A stretch of 38,368 bases of DNA from Mycobacterium sp. 1100029.7 (GCF_001665235.1 NZ_LZSC01000017.1:1-38368), one strand, 5' to 3'; shown: positions 26,204-34,099, counted from the first letter of the stretch. Numbers and translations are program-made. Notes: generated by a model from the letters alone, not told the origin.

Positions 26204-27712
26204 CTATGAACTCCCGTCAGCCGGCCCCTGCGACTCGCGCTGCCAGGTCCCGGGCACCATTGGCACCGACGGTCCACTGCCGAACTCGTCACCGGTCAGC
26301 GTGGCCAATCCGCCCGCCGCGGCGGAAGCCTTGCCCAACGTTCCCGCGAAGCCGAGGGCCCCCGCCCCACGCTCAGACGTTACGACCGGACCGCCGTCGA
26401 TCCCGGCGGCCAGACCGGCCTCTTCGGGGGTTTCGGGGTCACCGTCCAGGAATTCGTAGCGGTACCCAGGCTGGTGGCCCCGCAACGCCGCCCGCCGTCG
26501 TCGGCGTGCCTGCCGCTGCTCGCGCGCCGACGCCGCAGCTGCCGCCGCGGCCGCGGCCGAATCGGGCTCCGGGGCCTTGCGCTGGGCGCTGCCGCTCATC
26601 CCCGAACCGGTACCGACCCCCGGTCCGCCGGCCAGATAGGGATAGGCCGCACTTTCGGCGCCGGCGGGCGGTGGCGGAGAGCCGGCGGCCGGGGCCGAGG
26701 CCGGCGCGGACGCCGGGGCCGAAGCGGGGGCCGACGAGGGGCCCGGCGCCGTGGCCACACCCGCGGCAGGAACCCCGGCCACCGCCGGCAGGCGGGGCGC
26801 TTGGGGCAGCGGCACCGGGGCCGGGGCTGCGGCCGGCGTCGGCGGCTGGATGGCGGCCAGCGACGCCAGGCTCGCCAACGCTCCCGCGAACCCCAGACTC
26901 GACGTCGCCACGATGAGCGCGATCTGGGGCGCGAACGCCTGGATGGCCTCGAGGGCGTGGCCCAGCTCGTCGGCGATCAGGGGCCCGATGTCGGCCAGCA
27001 GATGCGTGATCGCGCCGATCGGGTCCGTCTGGAAGTCCTTGAGATCGCGCGCGAACGTCTGGAATATCTCCAGGAATCGGTTGATCCACCAACTCAATTG
27101 GTAGGGATTGCCGGAGTCGTCGTCGACGATGTCGTCGTCGTCGCCGTCGCCCTCGCCACCGCTGTCGTCGTCGGCATGCATGATCACCGGCGCGGGATCG
27201 GCCTGCGGGGCCGCCGCCAGCGCCGTGTCCGAGACGGCTTGATAGGTGGACATCGTGGTCGCGGCCTGGACCCACATTCGCGCGTAGTCGGCCTCGTTGA
27301 GCGCGATCGGAATCGTGTTGATTCCAAAGAAGTTCGTGGCCAGCAATGCGCCGTGGACGACGTGGTTGGTGGCCAGCTCCGGCAGCGTCGGCATCGCCGC
27401 CAGTGCCACCGTGTACGCGGCGGCCACCGTCGCGTGTTGAGCCGCCATCGACGCGCTGTCGGCGCTGGCTTTCGCCAGCCACGCCAGGTAGGGGCCGTGT
27501 GCGGCCACATACTCCTCGGCGCTGGGGCCTTGCCACGCTGCGGCCTGAGTCTGCGCCAGCGTCGCACTGAGTTCGTCGGCCGTTTCGGCGTAGCTGGCAC
27601 TGAGCGACGTCCATGCGCCGCTGGCCGCCAACATGCTTCCCGGTCCGGGACCGCTGCTCAGCAGCGCCGAATGGATCTCTGGTGGCGACGCCATCCAGAT
27701 GGGTGCGGTCAT
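26204..27712 (-). CDS. orphan PPE protein with Asp-rich loop, next to ESX-3
   Basis: A 502-aa PPE protein. It starts [18 protein letters not shown], has [10 protein letters not shown] near residue 59 and the core [20 protein letters not shown] (128-147), almost as in PPE4. A strongly acidic loop at 181-199 ([19 protein letters not shown]) follows the PPE domain. Then come hydrophobic helices (about 260-310), a Pro/Ala linker, an Arg patch (RRRRRAAL), [10 protein letters not shown] and the C-terminal [14 protein letters not shown] at 27712 is chosen because it begins the PPE domain. There is no PE partner beside it, and from memory no PPE gene occupies this place in H37Rv. Likely a duplicate of the PPE3/PPE4 lineage and an EspG3 client, by inference. 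It lies just upstream of the eccA3 control region. Confidence 0.9.
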   Translation of the reverse strand: MTAPIWMASPPEIHSALLSSGPGPGSMLAASGAWTSLSASYAETADELSATLAQTQAAAWQGPSAEEYVAAHGPYLAWLAKASADSASMAAQHATVAAAYTVALAAMPTLPELATNHVVHGALLATNFFGINTIPIALNEADYARMWVQAATTMSTYQAVSDTALAAAPQADPAPVIMHADDDSGGEGDGDDDDIVDDDSGNPYQLSWWINRFLEIFQTFARDLKDFQTDPIGAITHLLADIGPLIADELGHALEAIQAFAPQIALIVATSSLGFAGALASLASLAAIQPPTPAAAPAPVPLPQAPRLPAVAGVPAAGVATAPGPSSAPASAPASAPASAPAAGSPPPPAGAESAAYPYLAGGPGVGTGSGMSGSAQRKAPEPDSAAAAAAAAASAREQRQARRRRRAALRGHQPGYRYEFLDGDPETPEEAGLAAGIDGGPVVTSERGAGALGFAGTLGKASAAAGGLATLTGDEFGSGPSVPMVPGTWQRESQGPADGSS

Positions 27713-27845
27713 CGACGGCCGACCGCGCAGTGGATCCGTAGTGCCATCGCCCGGACTCCTCGCCTGGGCCGCACGGCGCCCTGGCTGAGGGCGGCACACG
27801 TACGAGCCCGTTAGTAGTCGGCGAGAAGTGCGCAGAAGTTCCGGC

Positions 27846-27869
27846 GAGTTCTCAACTCATCGAGAACTC
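27846..27869 (-). terminator. hairpin downstream of the SAM methyltransferase gene
   Basis: GAGTTCTC (27846-27853) and GAGAACTC (27862-27869) form a perfect 8-bp stem with an 8-nt loop, 21 bp past the methyltransferase stop on its strand. No T-run follows. A terminator is plausible; it would insulate the orphan PPE gene. Confidence 0.45.
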
Positions 27870-27890
27870 CTGGATTGGGTGGCGCCGGGA

Positions 27891-28784
27891 TCAGGCCCGG
27901 ACGGCGCTGACCAGCGTGTCGCGGGCGATCATCGGCCCGGCTTCGGTTTCCGGTCCGGGTACCGGTCGGCCCACCTGACGCAGGTAGTCGGCCAGCGGGG
28001 TGCCCACCGCATTCCAGCCGTGCCGGTTGAGCCACTCGGTCGCCGGGGCGTGCCGCTCGTTGTAGACCAACTGGAAGAACACCCGGCCGTCGCCCGCGCG
28101 CTCCTCTTCGACGGCGGCCTCGAACTCGTCGGCCTGCAACGGCGCCCCGTCCTCGACGGCGACATGGCTGCCGGGACCGGCCAGGCCATCGATGCCGGTG
28201 AACAGCTGCTCCTGGGCCGTGGCCGGCAGATAGATCAGCAGACCCTCGGCAATCCACGCCGACGGCTTGGCGGGATCGAACCCGCTGTCGCGCAACGCTT
28301 GCGGCCAATCATCGCGAAGGTCGACAGCGATCTCCCGGCGCTCGGCGCGCGGCTGGTCGCCGTGACCGGCGAGAACCTCCCGCTTGAAGTCGAGGACCTG
28401 CGGGCGGTCCAGCTCGAAGATGGTCGTCGCGTCAGGCCAGTCCAGGCGGTAGGCACGCGAGTCGAGGCCGGCCGCCAGAATGACGACCTGGCGGGCGCCG
28501 GCCTTCGCGGCCCGCAGGAAATACTCGTCGAAGTATTTGGTGCGAGCGCCCTGGAAGTTGACGAAATGCTCGCCGAAGTCGGCGCTCTTGAGCTGGTGGT
28601 CGGGGTCCTTGCCGTCGAGAACGGCCGCCGCCGGACCGCCGACGGCGCGGCAGAAGACTTCGGCGTACTGGTCGACGACCAGCGGGTCCGGCTTCTGCGC
28701 CTCCAGCGCCCGCGCCGTCGCTACGAACAGCGCCGTCGAGCCGACACTCGTTGTGATGTCCCAGGTATCACCTTCGCTACGCAC
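27891..28784 (-). CDS. SAM-dependent methyltransferase (Rv0281-like, putative O-methyltransferase)
   Basis: A 297-aa member of the large mycobacterial family of putative S-adenosylmethionine methyltransferases (leucine carboxyl methyltransferase-like). Signatures: start region [31 protein letters not shown] near residue 85, SAM-binding [17 protein letters not shown] near 100-116, acidic [12 protein letters not shown], and [16 protein letters not shown] near 185. The physiological substrate is unknown for the family. Cytosolic. Start at 28784 fits the family. It lies 23 bp after the PPE3 C-terminal fragment on the same strand, as in M. tuberculosis, and so may be co-transcribed from the Zur-controlled PPE3 promoter. 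Confidence 0.9.
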   Translation of the reverse strand: MRSEGDTWDITTSVGSTALFVATARALEAQKPDPLVVDQYAEVFCRAVGGPAAAVLDGKDPDHQLKSADFGEHFVNFQGARTKYFDEYFLRAAKAGARQVVILAAGLDSRAYRLDWPDATTIFELDRPQVLDFKREVLAGHGDQPRAERREIAVDLRDDWPQALRDSGFDPAKPSAWIAEGLLIYLPATAQEQLFTGIDGLAGPGSHVAVEDGAPLQADEFEAAVEEERAGDGRVFFQLVYNERHAPATEWLNRHGWNAVGTPLADYLRQVGRPVPGPETEAGPMIARDTLVSAVRA

Positions 28785-28807
28785 CCGACCGACAGTACGC
28801 CCAGCCG

Positions 28808-29071
28808 TCAGTGCTCGCCGTCGTGTTCAGTCTCGGGGGGCCAAGTGCCCGGCATCATCGGCACGCTGGGACCGCTGCCGAATTCGTCGCCGGTCAAAGT
28901 GGCCAGACCCGCCGCGGCCGTCGCTTCCCTGCGGGCGGTGCCGGCAAAGCCCAAGCTGCCCGCGCCGCGATCCGAGGCCGTCGCCGACTCGTCCCATTCG
29001 GGGTCGACGTCGACATTCATGTCCATGAACTCGTCGCCGTATCCGCGCCGCCGCGCCCCCCGCCGGCGCCG
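28808..29071 (-). pseudogene. PPE3: C-terminal fragment of PPE3, separated from its gene
   Basis: This stretch encodes the native end of a PPE protein: Arg patch ([15 protein letters not shown]), [41 protein letters not shown] and MMPGTW, then PETEHDGEH and stop. It is out of register with the N-terminal part at 29388-30470 because the segment between is inverted. Most of it (28908-29071) is the left arm of the 164-bp inverted repeat. Confidence 0.85.
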
Positions 29072-29387
29072 GCTTCGCGCCGCCCTACCTTCTCGCGCCA
29101 CCGGGTATCGGGTTCGGCTCCGGAATGAGCGCCAGCGCCAGTGCATCTTCGAAAAAGAAAGCAGCAGAACCGGATTCGGCCGCGCTGGCAGCCGCGGCCG
29201 CCGCACGAGAAGAGTCCCGGGCGCGGCGCCGGCGGGGGGCGCGGCGGCGCGGATACGGCGACGAGTTCATGGACATGAATGTCGACGTCGACCCCGAATG
29301 GGACGAGTCGGCGACGGCCTCGGATCGCGGCGCGGGCAGCTTGGGCTTTGCCGGCACCGCCCGCAGGGAAGCGACGGCCGCGGCGGG
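28908..29387. repeat. 164-bp perfect inverted repeat (28908-29071 and 29224-29387) with 152-bp spacer
   Basis: The two arms are exact reverse complements over 164 bp; the outer flanks diverge at once. Both arms encode the same PPE3 C-terminal piece, on opposite strands. The inner left junction contains the palindrome CGGCGCCG, which also begins the right arm, a likely template-switch point. The spacer belongs to the same gene but faces the plus strand. Confidence 0.97.
29072..29387 (+). pseudogene. inverted internal segment of PPE3
   Basis: On the plus strand this reads as an ordinary PPE linker and C-terminal part: [20 protein letters not shown], then [11 protein letters not shown], the Arg patch, [13 protein letters not shown] and [11 protein letters not shown]. 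It has no start of its own and is flanked on both sides by minus-strand PPE3 sequence. It is best explained as a piece of PPE3 placed backwards. Confidence 0.85.
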
Positions 29388-30470
29388 GGCAGTGGCCGGG
29401 GCGGCGATGGGAGTGGTCCCCAGCGCCGGCGGCAGGCTGGGCGCGGGCGTGGCGGGAGGGGCTGCCGCCGCCACCGGTGCCGGGGCGTGGGCCAGTCCGG
29501 CCAGTCCGCCCAGCGCTCCGACCGGGGCGACCGCGGCGATGATCGGGACCAGCAGCAACTGCGGCGTGTTCCCCAGCCAACTCGCGATCTCGGCGATGTG
29601 CGTCGGCCAGTCCAGAGTTTCTAGCTGAACCAGATATTGGGCCGCCAAAAGCGGATTCTGTTGCAGCAGTTGGCCGTACTGCTCGAAGTCCTCGAGAAGC
29701 TCCAGCGCGCGAACAACCCAGAACAGCAGCTGGCCGGGGTTCGTGTAGGAGTCGTAGGGCAGTCCGTTGACGGTCCCCTCGGCGGGTCTCCAATCGATCC
29801 CGAACAGTCGCAGGATCTGCGCGATGAACTCGTTCAGCGGATTGTCGACCGTGGGGTCGTGATCCTCGTCGCCACCGCCGTCGTCGTGTTGGACAGTGGT
29901 GTCGGTTGCGAGGATCCGGGGTGCCGGATCGGTTGGCGGTGTGGCGGCCACCGCGGTGGCCGAAACAGCTTGATACGTCGTCATCGTGGCGGCGGCCTGC
30001 ACCCACATGCGCGCATAGTCGGCCTCGTTGACCGCAATCGGAATCGTGTTGACGCCAAAGAAATTCGTCGCCAGCAGTACACCATGCACGGCGTGATTGG
30101 CGGCCAACTCTCCCAGTGTCGGCATCGCCGCCACCGCGGCCAGATACGCCGCACCGGCGCTCTCCTGCTGTGCGGCCGCCACCGCGCTGTGCGCACTGGC
30201 CGCCGACAGCCACGCCAGATACGGGACATGCGCGGCCACATAAGACTCCGCACTGGGCCCCTGCCACGCCCCCACCTGCGTCGCGGCCAATACCGCGCTC
30301 AGTTCGTCTGCCGCCGAAGCGTATTCGGCACTCAGCGAACTCCACGCCGCCGCCGCGGCGAACAACGGCCCCGGCCCCGGCCCAGCGCTCAACAACGCCG
30401 AATGCACCTCCGGCGGCGCCGCCATCCACACCGGCGCACTCGACACGGCAACGGCGACAGGCAACGTCAT
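29085..30470 (-). pseudogene. PPE3: PPE3 homologue, N-terminal part with antisense-read tail
   Basis: As sequenced the frame gives 461 aa. The first 361 are a normal PPE protein: [30 protein letters not shown] near 69, [20 protein letters not shown] near 137-156, a His/Asp-rich loop [11 protein letters not shown] at 195-205, and a Pro-rich linker. The last 100 residues (from [12 protein letters not shown]) are an antisense reading of the inverted repeat and spacer, ending without the PGTW motif. Joining 29388 to base 29071 of the spacer strand, then to the left arm, restores one frame of 499 aa, close to PPE4 (493) and the orphan PPE (502). ATG at 30470 with GGAG upstream is preferred; a TTG at 30479 is possible. 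A Zur-like box lies 49 bp upstream. Confidence 0.85.
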
Positions 30471-30518
30471 CTCCGGCAACTCCTGGGCTGGACGAGCTAA
30501 GGTTTGCCCGGAGCTTAC

Positions 30519-30539
30519 TGAAAATGGTTGTCGTTATCA
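30519..30539 (-). promoter_or_regulatory. Zur (FurB) box upstream of PPE3
   Basis: Arms TGAAAATG (30519-30526) and CGTTATCA (30532-30539) are inverted repeats matching at 6 of 8 positions with a 5-bp spacer, the arrangement expected of a mycobacterial Zur box. It is an AT-rich island 49 bp before the PPE3 ATG. Rv0280 (PPE3) is a known Zur-regulated gene in M. tuberculosis, which supports the call. Confidence 0.65.
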
Positions 30540-30567
30540 ATACGGGCCGGCGGCCCGCGATGCGGCG

Positions 30568-31476
30568 CTAGACCAACGGGCGTCCCGTCCTGATCCGGCG
30601 GTCCAGATCCCAGAGCATCCAGTTGAAGGGGAACTGCCGGACGATCCGCGGCAGCAACCGGTTCACCGCGCCGAGCACCGCCATCAGCCGGTCGAAGCGC
30701 CGCTGCATCGCGGCATCCCAGGGCAGCCGCATCTCATCGCGAAACCGTTGTGGCAGAAAGCCGGTGGTGATCAGCAGGTTGACGTCGTCGAGCCGGCGCT
30801 GCAGCCGGCGCGGCAGGGTGACCCCGCGCAGGCGCCCGGCGGCGATCGGATAGAGGAATTCGCGGACGCTGTCGTCGATGTGCACTTTTTCCAGCGACTC
30901 GTGCCAGTATCGGTCGAAGGCCGCTCGGTCGGCCGGCCACATCTCGGCCGGCACCTGCAACGTCGTGCCCAGCGTCATCGCCTCGCGATACAGCCGATCG
31001 GCGTCCGCGTCGTCCATCTCGCCGACGAAGGTGCGGTAGATGTCGATACCGCCCTTGTAAATACACGCCGCCACCCACAGTTGCAGTTCGGGGTCGAATG
31101 CGTTGTAGGACACCGGGTCAGCGGGTCGGGAGTAGACCTCGGCGTGCGACCGGTTGACGGCACGGCGGTAGGCGGCCTTCTGCTCGTCGGTCCCGGCGTT
31201 GGCGACCGCGATGTAGGTAAACGTGGTGCGCGCGCGCTTGATCGGGTGCCGGTCGATGCGGCCACTCTCGACGCGGCTCTCCGCAACGCCGTGGCCGACG
31301 CCCGGACGCGACAGCTCCATGATCACGTTGGCCGGCCCGGCTAACAGCGCGACACCCATCAGGGCGTAGTCCTCGGCAACTTTTTTCGGGCGGCGACCCG
31401 GGTGCGGCCGCGGCGCGTCGGCCACCGGACGCTCGACGTGGGGGATGCGCCGGTGAACCGCCTCGTAAATCGCCAT
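30568..31476 (-). CDS. DUF2236/MpaB-type oxygenase-like protein (Rv0276-like)
   Basis: A 302-aa protein of the DUF2236 family (ER-bound oxygenase MpaB / latex-clearing-protein-like), suggested by MGVALLAGPANVIMELSRPGVGHGVAES near residue 40 (as two parts), RARTTFTYIAVANAG, AVNRSHAEVYS with the conserved His, and FDPELQLWVAACIYKG. Family members bind haem through conserved His and Arg residues, and some cleave isoprenoids or reduce carbonyls; activity here is unproven. The start at 31476 (MAIYEAVHRRIPHVERP) has GGAGAGG 6 nt upstream; the long upstream extension is not coding. Divergent from the TetR gene at 31567. About the length I recall for Rv0276 (306 aa). Confidence 0.82.
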   Translation of the reverse strand: MAIYEAVHRRIPHVERPVADAPRPHPGRRPKKVAEDYALMGVALLAGPANVIMELSRPGVGHGVAESRVESGRIDRHPIKRARTTFTYIAVANAGTDEQKAAYRRAVNRSHAEVYSRPADPVSYNAFDPELQLWVAACIYKGGIDIYRTFVGEMDDADADRLYREAMTLGTTLQVPAEMWPADRAAFDRYWHESLEKVHIDDSVREFLYPIAAGRLRGVTLPRRLQRRLDDVNLLITTGFLPQRFRDEMRLPWDAAMQRRFDRLMAVLGAVNRLLPRIVRQFPFNWMLWDLDRRIRTGRPLV

Positions 31477-31566
31477 CAGAACCTCTCCGCCAGTGCTGTG
31501 CGCAAATGTGACAGCGCGCGTTTCCTGATATTGTCCGGGCACGGTCGCGATGTCAAGATGGGGACC
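31477..31566. promoter_or_regulatory. 90-bp divergent promoter region (DUF2236 gene / TetR)
   Basis: The gap between two divergent starts probably holds both promoters and a TetR operator. The best candidate is a weak inverted repeat, GCTGT (31495-31499) and ACAGC (31511-31515), around an AT-richer centre. It is not a strong palindrome. Confidence 0.3.
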
Positions 31567-32262
31567 ATGGCGCAGACCCCCAGCGAGCGTCGCTATCGCG
31601 GAGTCGAGGCGGTCCGGCGGCTGGCCGAGCGGCGCGGTCGGCTGCTGTCCGCCGGTCTGGACCTGCTGGGCGCCGACCAGCAGGACGTCTCGGCATTGAC
31701 GGTGCGCGCGGTCTGCGGCCGCGCCGGCCTGACGCCCCGCTATTTCTACGAGAGCTTCACCGACCGCGACGGATTCGTCGGCGCGGTCTTCGACTGGGTG
31801 ATCGCCGATCTGGCCGCCACCACCCAGGCCGCGGTGGCGTCGGTGCCGGTAGCCGAACAGTCCCGCGCCGGAATGGCCAACATCGTGCGGACCATCTCCG
31901 GGGACACCCGCGTCGGCCGGCTGCTGTTCAGTACGCAACTCGCCGACGCCGTGATCGTGCGCAAGCGTGCTGAATCCAGCGCGCTGTTCGCCATGTTGCT
32001 GGGTCAGCACGCGGGCGACATGCTGCGGATGACGGCAAACGACAGCATGAAGGCGGGCGCACACTTTGCGGTCGGCGGTGTCGGGCAGATGATCAGCGCG
32101 TGGCTGGCCGGCGATGTGCGGCTAGAGCCCGACCAACTCGTCGATCAACTGGCGTTGCTGCTCGATGAACTCGCCCATCCCCGGCTGTACGGCGTCACGG
32201 GAACAACGGCAGCTGCCACAGCCGCATCCCCGGATCCAGGAGCCACAGACGCAACATCGTGA
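31567..32262 (+). CDS. TetR family regulator (Rv0275c-like)
   Basis: A 231-aa TetR protein. After the arm SERRYRGVEAVRRLAERRG comes the helix-turn-helix: LTVRAVCGRAGLTPRYFYES and FTDRDGFVGAVFDW, about residues 40-80. The rest is a ligand-binding domain with a low-complexity Ala/Thr tail. ATG at 31567 is chosen; an in-frame ATG at 31558 adds three residues. Divergent from the DUF2236 gene, which it probably controls. Its last 68 bp overlap the convergent membrane protein gene, so the Ala/Thr tail may be dispensable. Ligand unknown. Confidence 0.87.
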   Translation: MAQTPSERRYRGVEAVRRLAERRGRLLSAGLDLLGADQQDVSALTVRAVCGRAGLTPRYFYESFTDRDGFVGAVFDWVIADLAATTQAAVASVPVAEQSRAGMANIVRTISGDTRVGRLLFSTQLADAVIVRKRAESSALFAMLLGQHAGDMLRMTANDSMKAGAHFAVGGVGQMISAWLAGDVRLEPDQLVDQLALLLDELAHPRLYGVTGTTAAATAASPDPGATDATS

Positions 32263-32743
32263 GTCGCATGATGCGTTGTGCGCCTCGGATCATGAAGATC
32301 GCCAACGGCACTTCGATGCCCAGTGCCGTCACCAGCGACAGCCAGATGTCATTGGGTCCGGCGGTCATCAGGTCGAACCACGCGTCACAGATCAGCAGGA
32401 CGCCCGAGGTGAATGCCGCAAACAGCAGTATCTGACGGCGGAAGTAACCGAAAATGGCTGTCGCCAACATGAATCCGACCAACAGGATGTCAAAACCCAC
32501 CCAGGTCAGCACCCAGTTGTGCGCGACGTAGCTATCCGGAAGCGTCGAGGCGAGGTACACCAGCCAGGGGATCATCGCGATCGAGCCGCCGACCATCAGC
32601 CCCAGCCGGATGCGCCGGATCCGGCTCATCAGTATCGGGTCGATCAGGTCACTCAGCGGAGCCTCCAGCCGGGTGATCAGGTCCCGGCGCTGCGCGGGCG
32701 TCAGCGCCGCGATCTGCTCATCGGTCAGGATGCCGTCCGTCAT
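32195..32743 (-). CDS. four-span membrane protein of unknown function
   Basis: A 182-aa protein with a cytosolic N-terminus (MTDGILTDEQIAALTPAQRR, a SHOCT-like or helical start) and four hydrophobic segments at about residues 50-68, 80-102, 108-130 and 138-155, then a short basic end (MRLTMLRLWLLDPGMRLWQ). Start at 32743 is chosen because it begins the folded sequence; upstream codons are low in coding character. From memory no such gene lies between the Rv0275c and Rv0274 homologues in H37Rv. It shares 68 bp with the TetR gene at the 3' ends. Confidence 0.75.
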   Translation of the reverse strand: MTDGILTDEQIAALTPAQRRDLITRLEAPLSDLIDPILMSRIRRIRLGLMVGGSIAMIPWLVYLASTLPDSYVAHNWVLTWVGFDILLVGFMLATAIFGYFRRQILLFAAFTSGVLLICDAWFDLMTAGPNDIWLSLVTALGIEVPLAIFMIRGAQRIMRLTMLRLWLLDPGMRLWQLPLFP

Positions 32744-32778
32744 GATGCGCTCCCCCGGCTCGGCGACGGTGTCGCCGA

Positions 32779-33360
32779 TCAGCGTACGGCTTGCTCCCGG
32801 GGCCGGCGCTGCGCCGCCGTCTTCGGAACGGCTTGCGCATCGCCCTCGCTGAATTCCTTTACCCAGCATGCAAATTCAAGGGTGATGCCGTCGGGGTCCA
32901 GGAAATAGAAGGAGCGCACGTACACGCCGGGGTGCACGGTCGCGGAGACCTGCATCGCGCTCTCGTCGTGGTTGAGGATCGGGCCGACCCGGACGCCCTT
33001 GTCCTTGAGCTGCTGGCGGTAAGCGTCGAACTTCTCGGCCGGCACGTGGAATGCGAGGTGGTTCATCGTGCTGACGGCACTGGTGATGTCTCCGATGCCG
33101 GGAATGGCGTCCGGCGAGGAGATGCCGGGCACCCGGTCGGGTGCGTCGGCGAACCAGAAGAACGCGACACAGTCGCCGTTGCCGGCGTCGAAGAAGAAAT
33201 GCTGTCCGGCGCCGCCGGGCAAATCCAGCGATTTGATCAGCGGCATGCCCAGGACGTTGCTGTAGAAGTCCACGGTGCGAGCCATGTCCGAACACACCAG
33301 CGCAACGTGATTGATGCCGCCGAGTTCGAATTCGGTGTTGACGTTCTCGGGCTTGATCAT
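32779..33360 (-). CDS. VOC-superfamily protein, glyoxalase/extradiol dioxygenase type (Rv0274-like)
   Basis: A 193-aa protein, the length I recall for Rv0274. One vicinal-oxygen-chelate fold is visible: GINHVALVCSDMARTVDFYS with the first metal His near residue 17, TMNHLAFHVP with a second metal His near 105, and the terminal FYFLDPDGITLEF with the conserved Glu ligand near 163. The metal-binding His/His/Glu set indicates a metal-dependent dioxygenase, lyase or isomerase; substrate unknown. ATG at 33360. It diverges from the second TetR gene across 99 bp that contain a strong palindrome, so the TetR protein most likely represses it. Confidence 0.88.
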   Translation of the reverse strand: MIKPENVNTEFELGGINHVALVCSDMARTVDFYSNVLGMPLIKSLDLPGGAGQHFFFDAGNGDCVAFFWFADAPDRVPGISSPDAIPGIGDITSAVSTMNHLAFHVPAEKFDAYRQQLKDKGVRVGPILNHDESAMQVSATVHPGVYVRSFYFLDPDGITLEFACWVKEFSEGDAQAVPKTAAQRRPREQAVR

Positions 33361-33405
33361 GTTGCGGCTCCCGTTGATTGCTGGCGTGGTGGGCCTGGCC
33401 AAGAC

Positions 33406-33439
33406 GCAAAACTGAATCTAACATCAGATTCAGTTTTGC
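33406..33439. promoter_or_regulatory. 34-bp palindromic operator between VOC gene and TetR gene
   Basis: GCAAAACTGAATCT (33406-33419) and AGATTCAGTTTTGC (33426-33439) are perfect 14-bp inverted arms with a 6-bp spacer. It sits 46 bp from the VOC start and 20 bp from the TetR start, where it would block both promoters. This is the expected binding site of the adjacent TetR regulator. Confidence 0.8.
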
Positions 33440-33459
33440 TCCAGGGGAGGGACGCGCAC

Positions 33460-34098
33460 ATGTCGATCGCGGCGGAATCGGCCGGCCGGCCGGCCGGGTT
33501 TCCGACCCACCGTGGCCGGCGCACCCAGGCCGCGATCGACGCCGCCGCGCGAACAGTGGTCGCGCGCAAGGGAATCCTCGCAACGACCATTGCCGACATC
33601 GCCACCGAAGCGGGCCGTTCGGCGGCGTCGTTTTACAACTATTACGACTCTAAGGAGGCGATGGTCCGGCAGTGGGCCCTGCGGTTCCGCGACGAAGCCA
33701 ATGAGCGCGCCCGCTCGGTGACCGGGCATGGTTTGTCCAACCGGCAGCGCGCTAACGAGGCGGCCGCGGCGCATTGGCACACCTACCGCAATCGGCTCGC
33801 CGAGGTGATCAGCGTGTCGCAGCTGGCGATGGTCAACGACGACTTCGCCCAGTACTGGTCCGAAATCTGCGAAATTCCAACTTCTTTCATCACCGAAACG
33901 GTTCGGCGCGCGCAAATTAAGGGCTACTGTCCCGGCGACGACCCGCGGCTGATCGCCGAGGCGATCGTGGCGATGTTCAACCAGTTCTGTTACGTGCAGC
34001 TGAGCCGCGCGACCAGCGACGAGCCCGACGACCAAGCCTGCATCGCAACACTCGCCAACATCTACTACCGGGCGATCTACTCGAAGGAAGGTCGCTGA
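33460..34098 (+). CDS. TetR family regulator (Rv0273c-like)
   Basis: A 212-aa TetR protein: basic arm THRGRRTQAAIDAAARTVVA, then the helix-turn-helix TIADIATEAGRSAASFYNYY and DSKEAMVRQW at about residues 45-75, then a helical effector domain with FNQFCYVQLSRAT near 180. ATG at 33460 has GGGGAGG 9 nt upstream. It diverges from the VOC gene over the palindromic operator and is followed after 1 nt by the hydrolase gene, so it probably autoregulates an operon that continues to fadE6. Ligand unknown; an acyl-CoA or lipid intermediate is a reasonable guess from the context. Confidence 0.88.
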   Translation: MSIAAESAGRPAGFPTHRGRRTQAAIDAAARTVVARKGILATTIADIATEAGRSAASFYNYYDSKEAMVRQWALRFRDEANERARSVTGHGLSNRQRANEAAAAHWHTYRNRLAEVISVSQLAMVNDDFAQYWSEICEIPTSFITETVRRAQIKGYCPGDDPRLIAEAIVAMFNQFCYVQLSRATSDEPDDQACIATLANIYYRAIYSKEGR

Positions 34099-34099
34099 C

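Noticed and set aside
28908..29387. Insertion sequence or phase-variation cassette
   Set aside because: There is no transposase or recombinase in or near the repeat, no target duplication is visible, and inverting the spacer alone leaves the N-terminal frame out of register by one base.
27828..29624. A 598-aa plus-strand frame that includes recognisable PPE residues
   Set aside because: Only the part over the inverted segment (29072-29387) is real PPE code; the rest is antisense to the methyltransferase and PPE3. It is a by-product of the inverted repeat.
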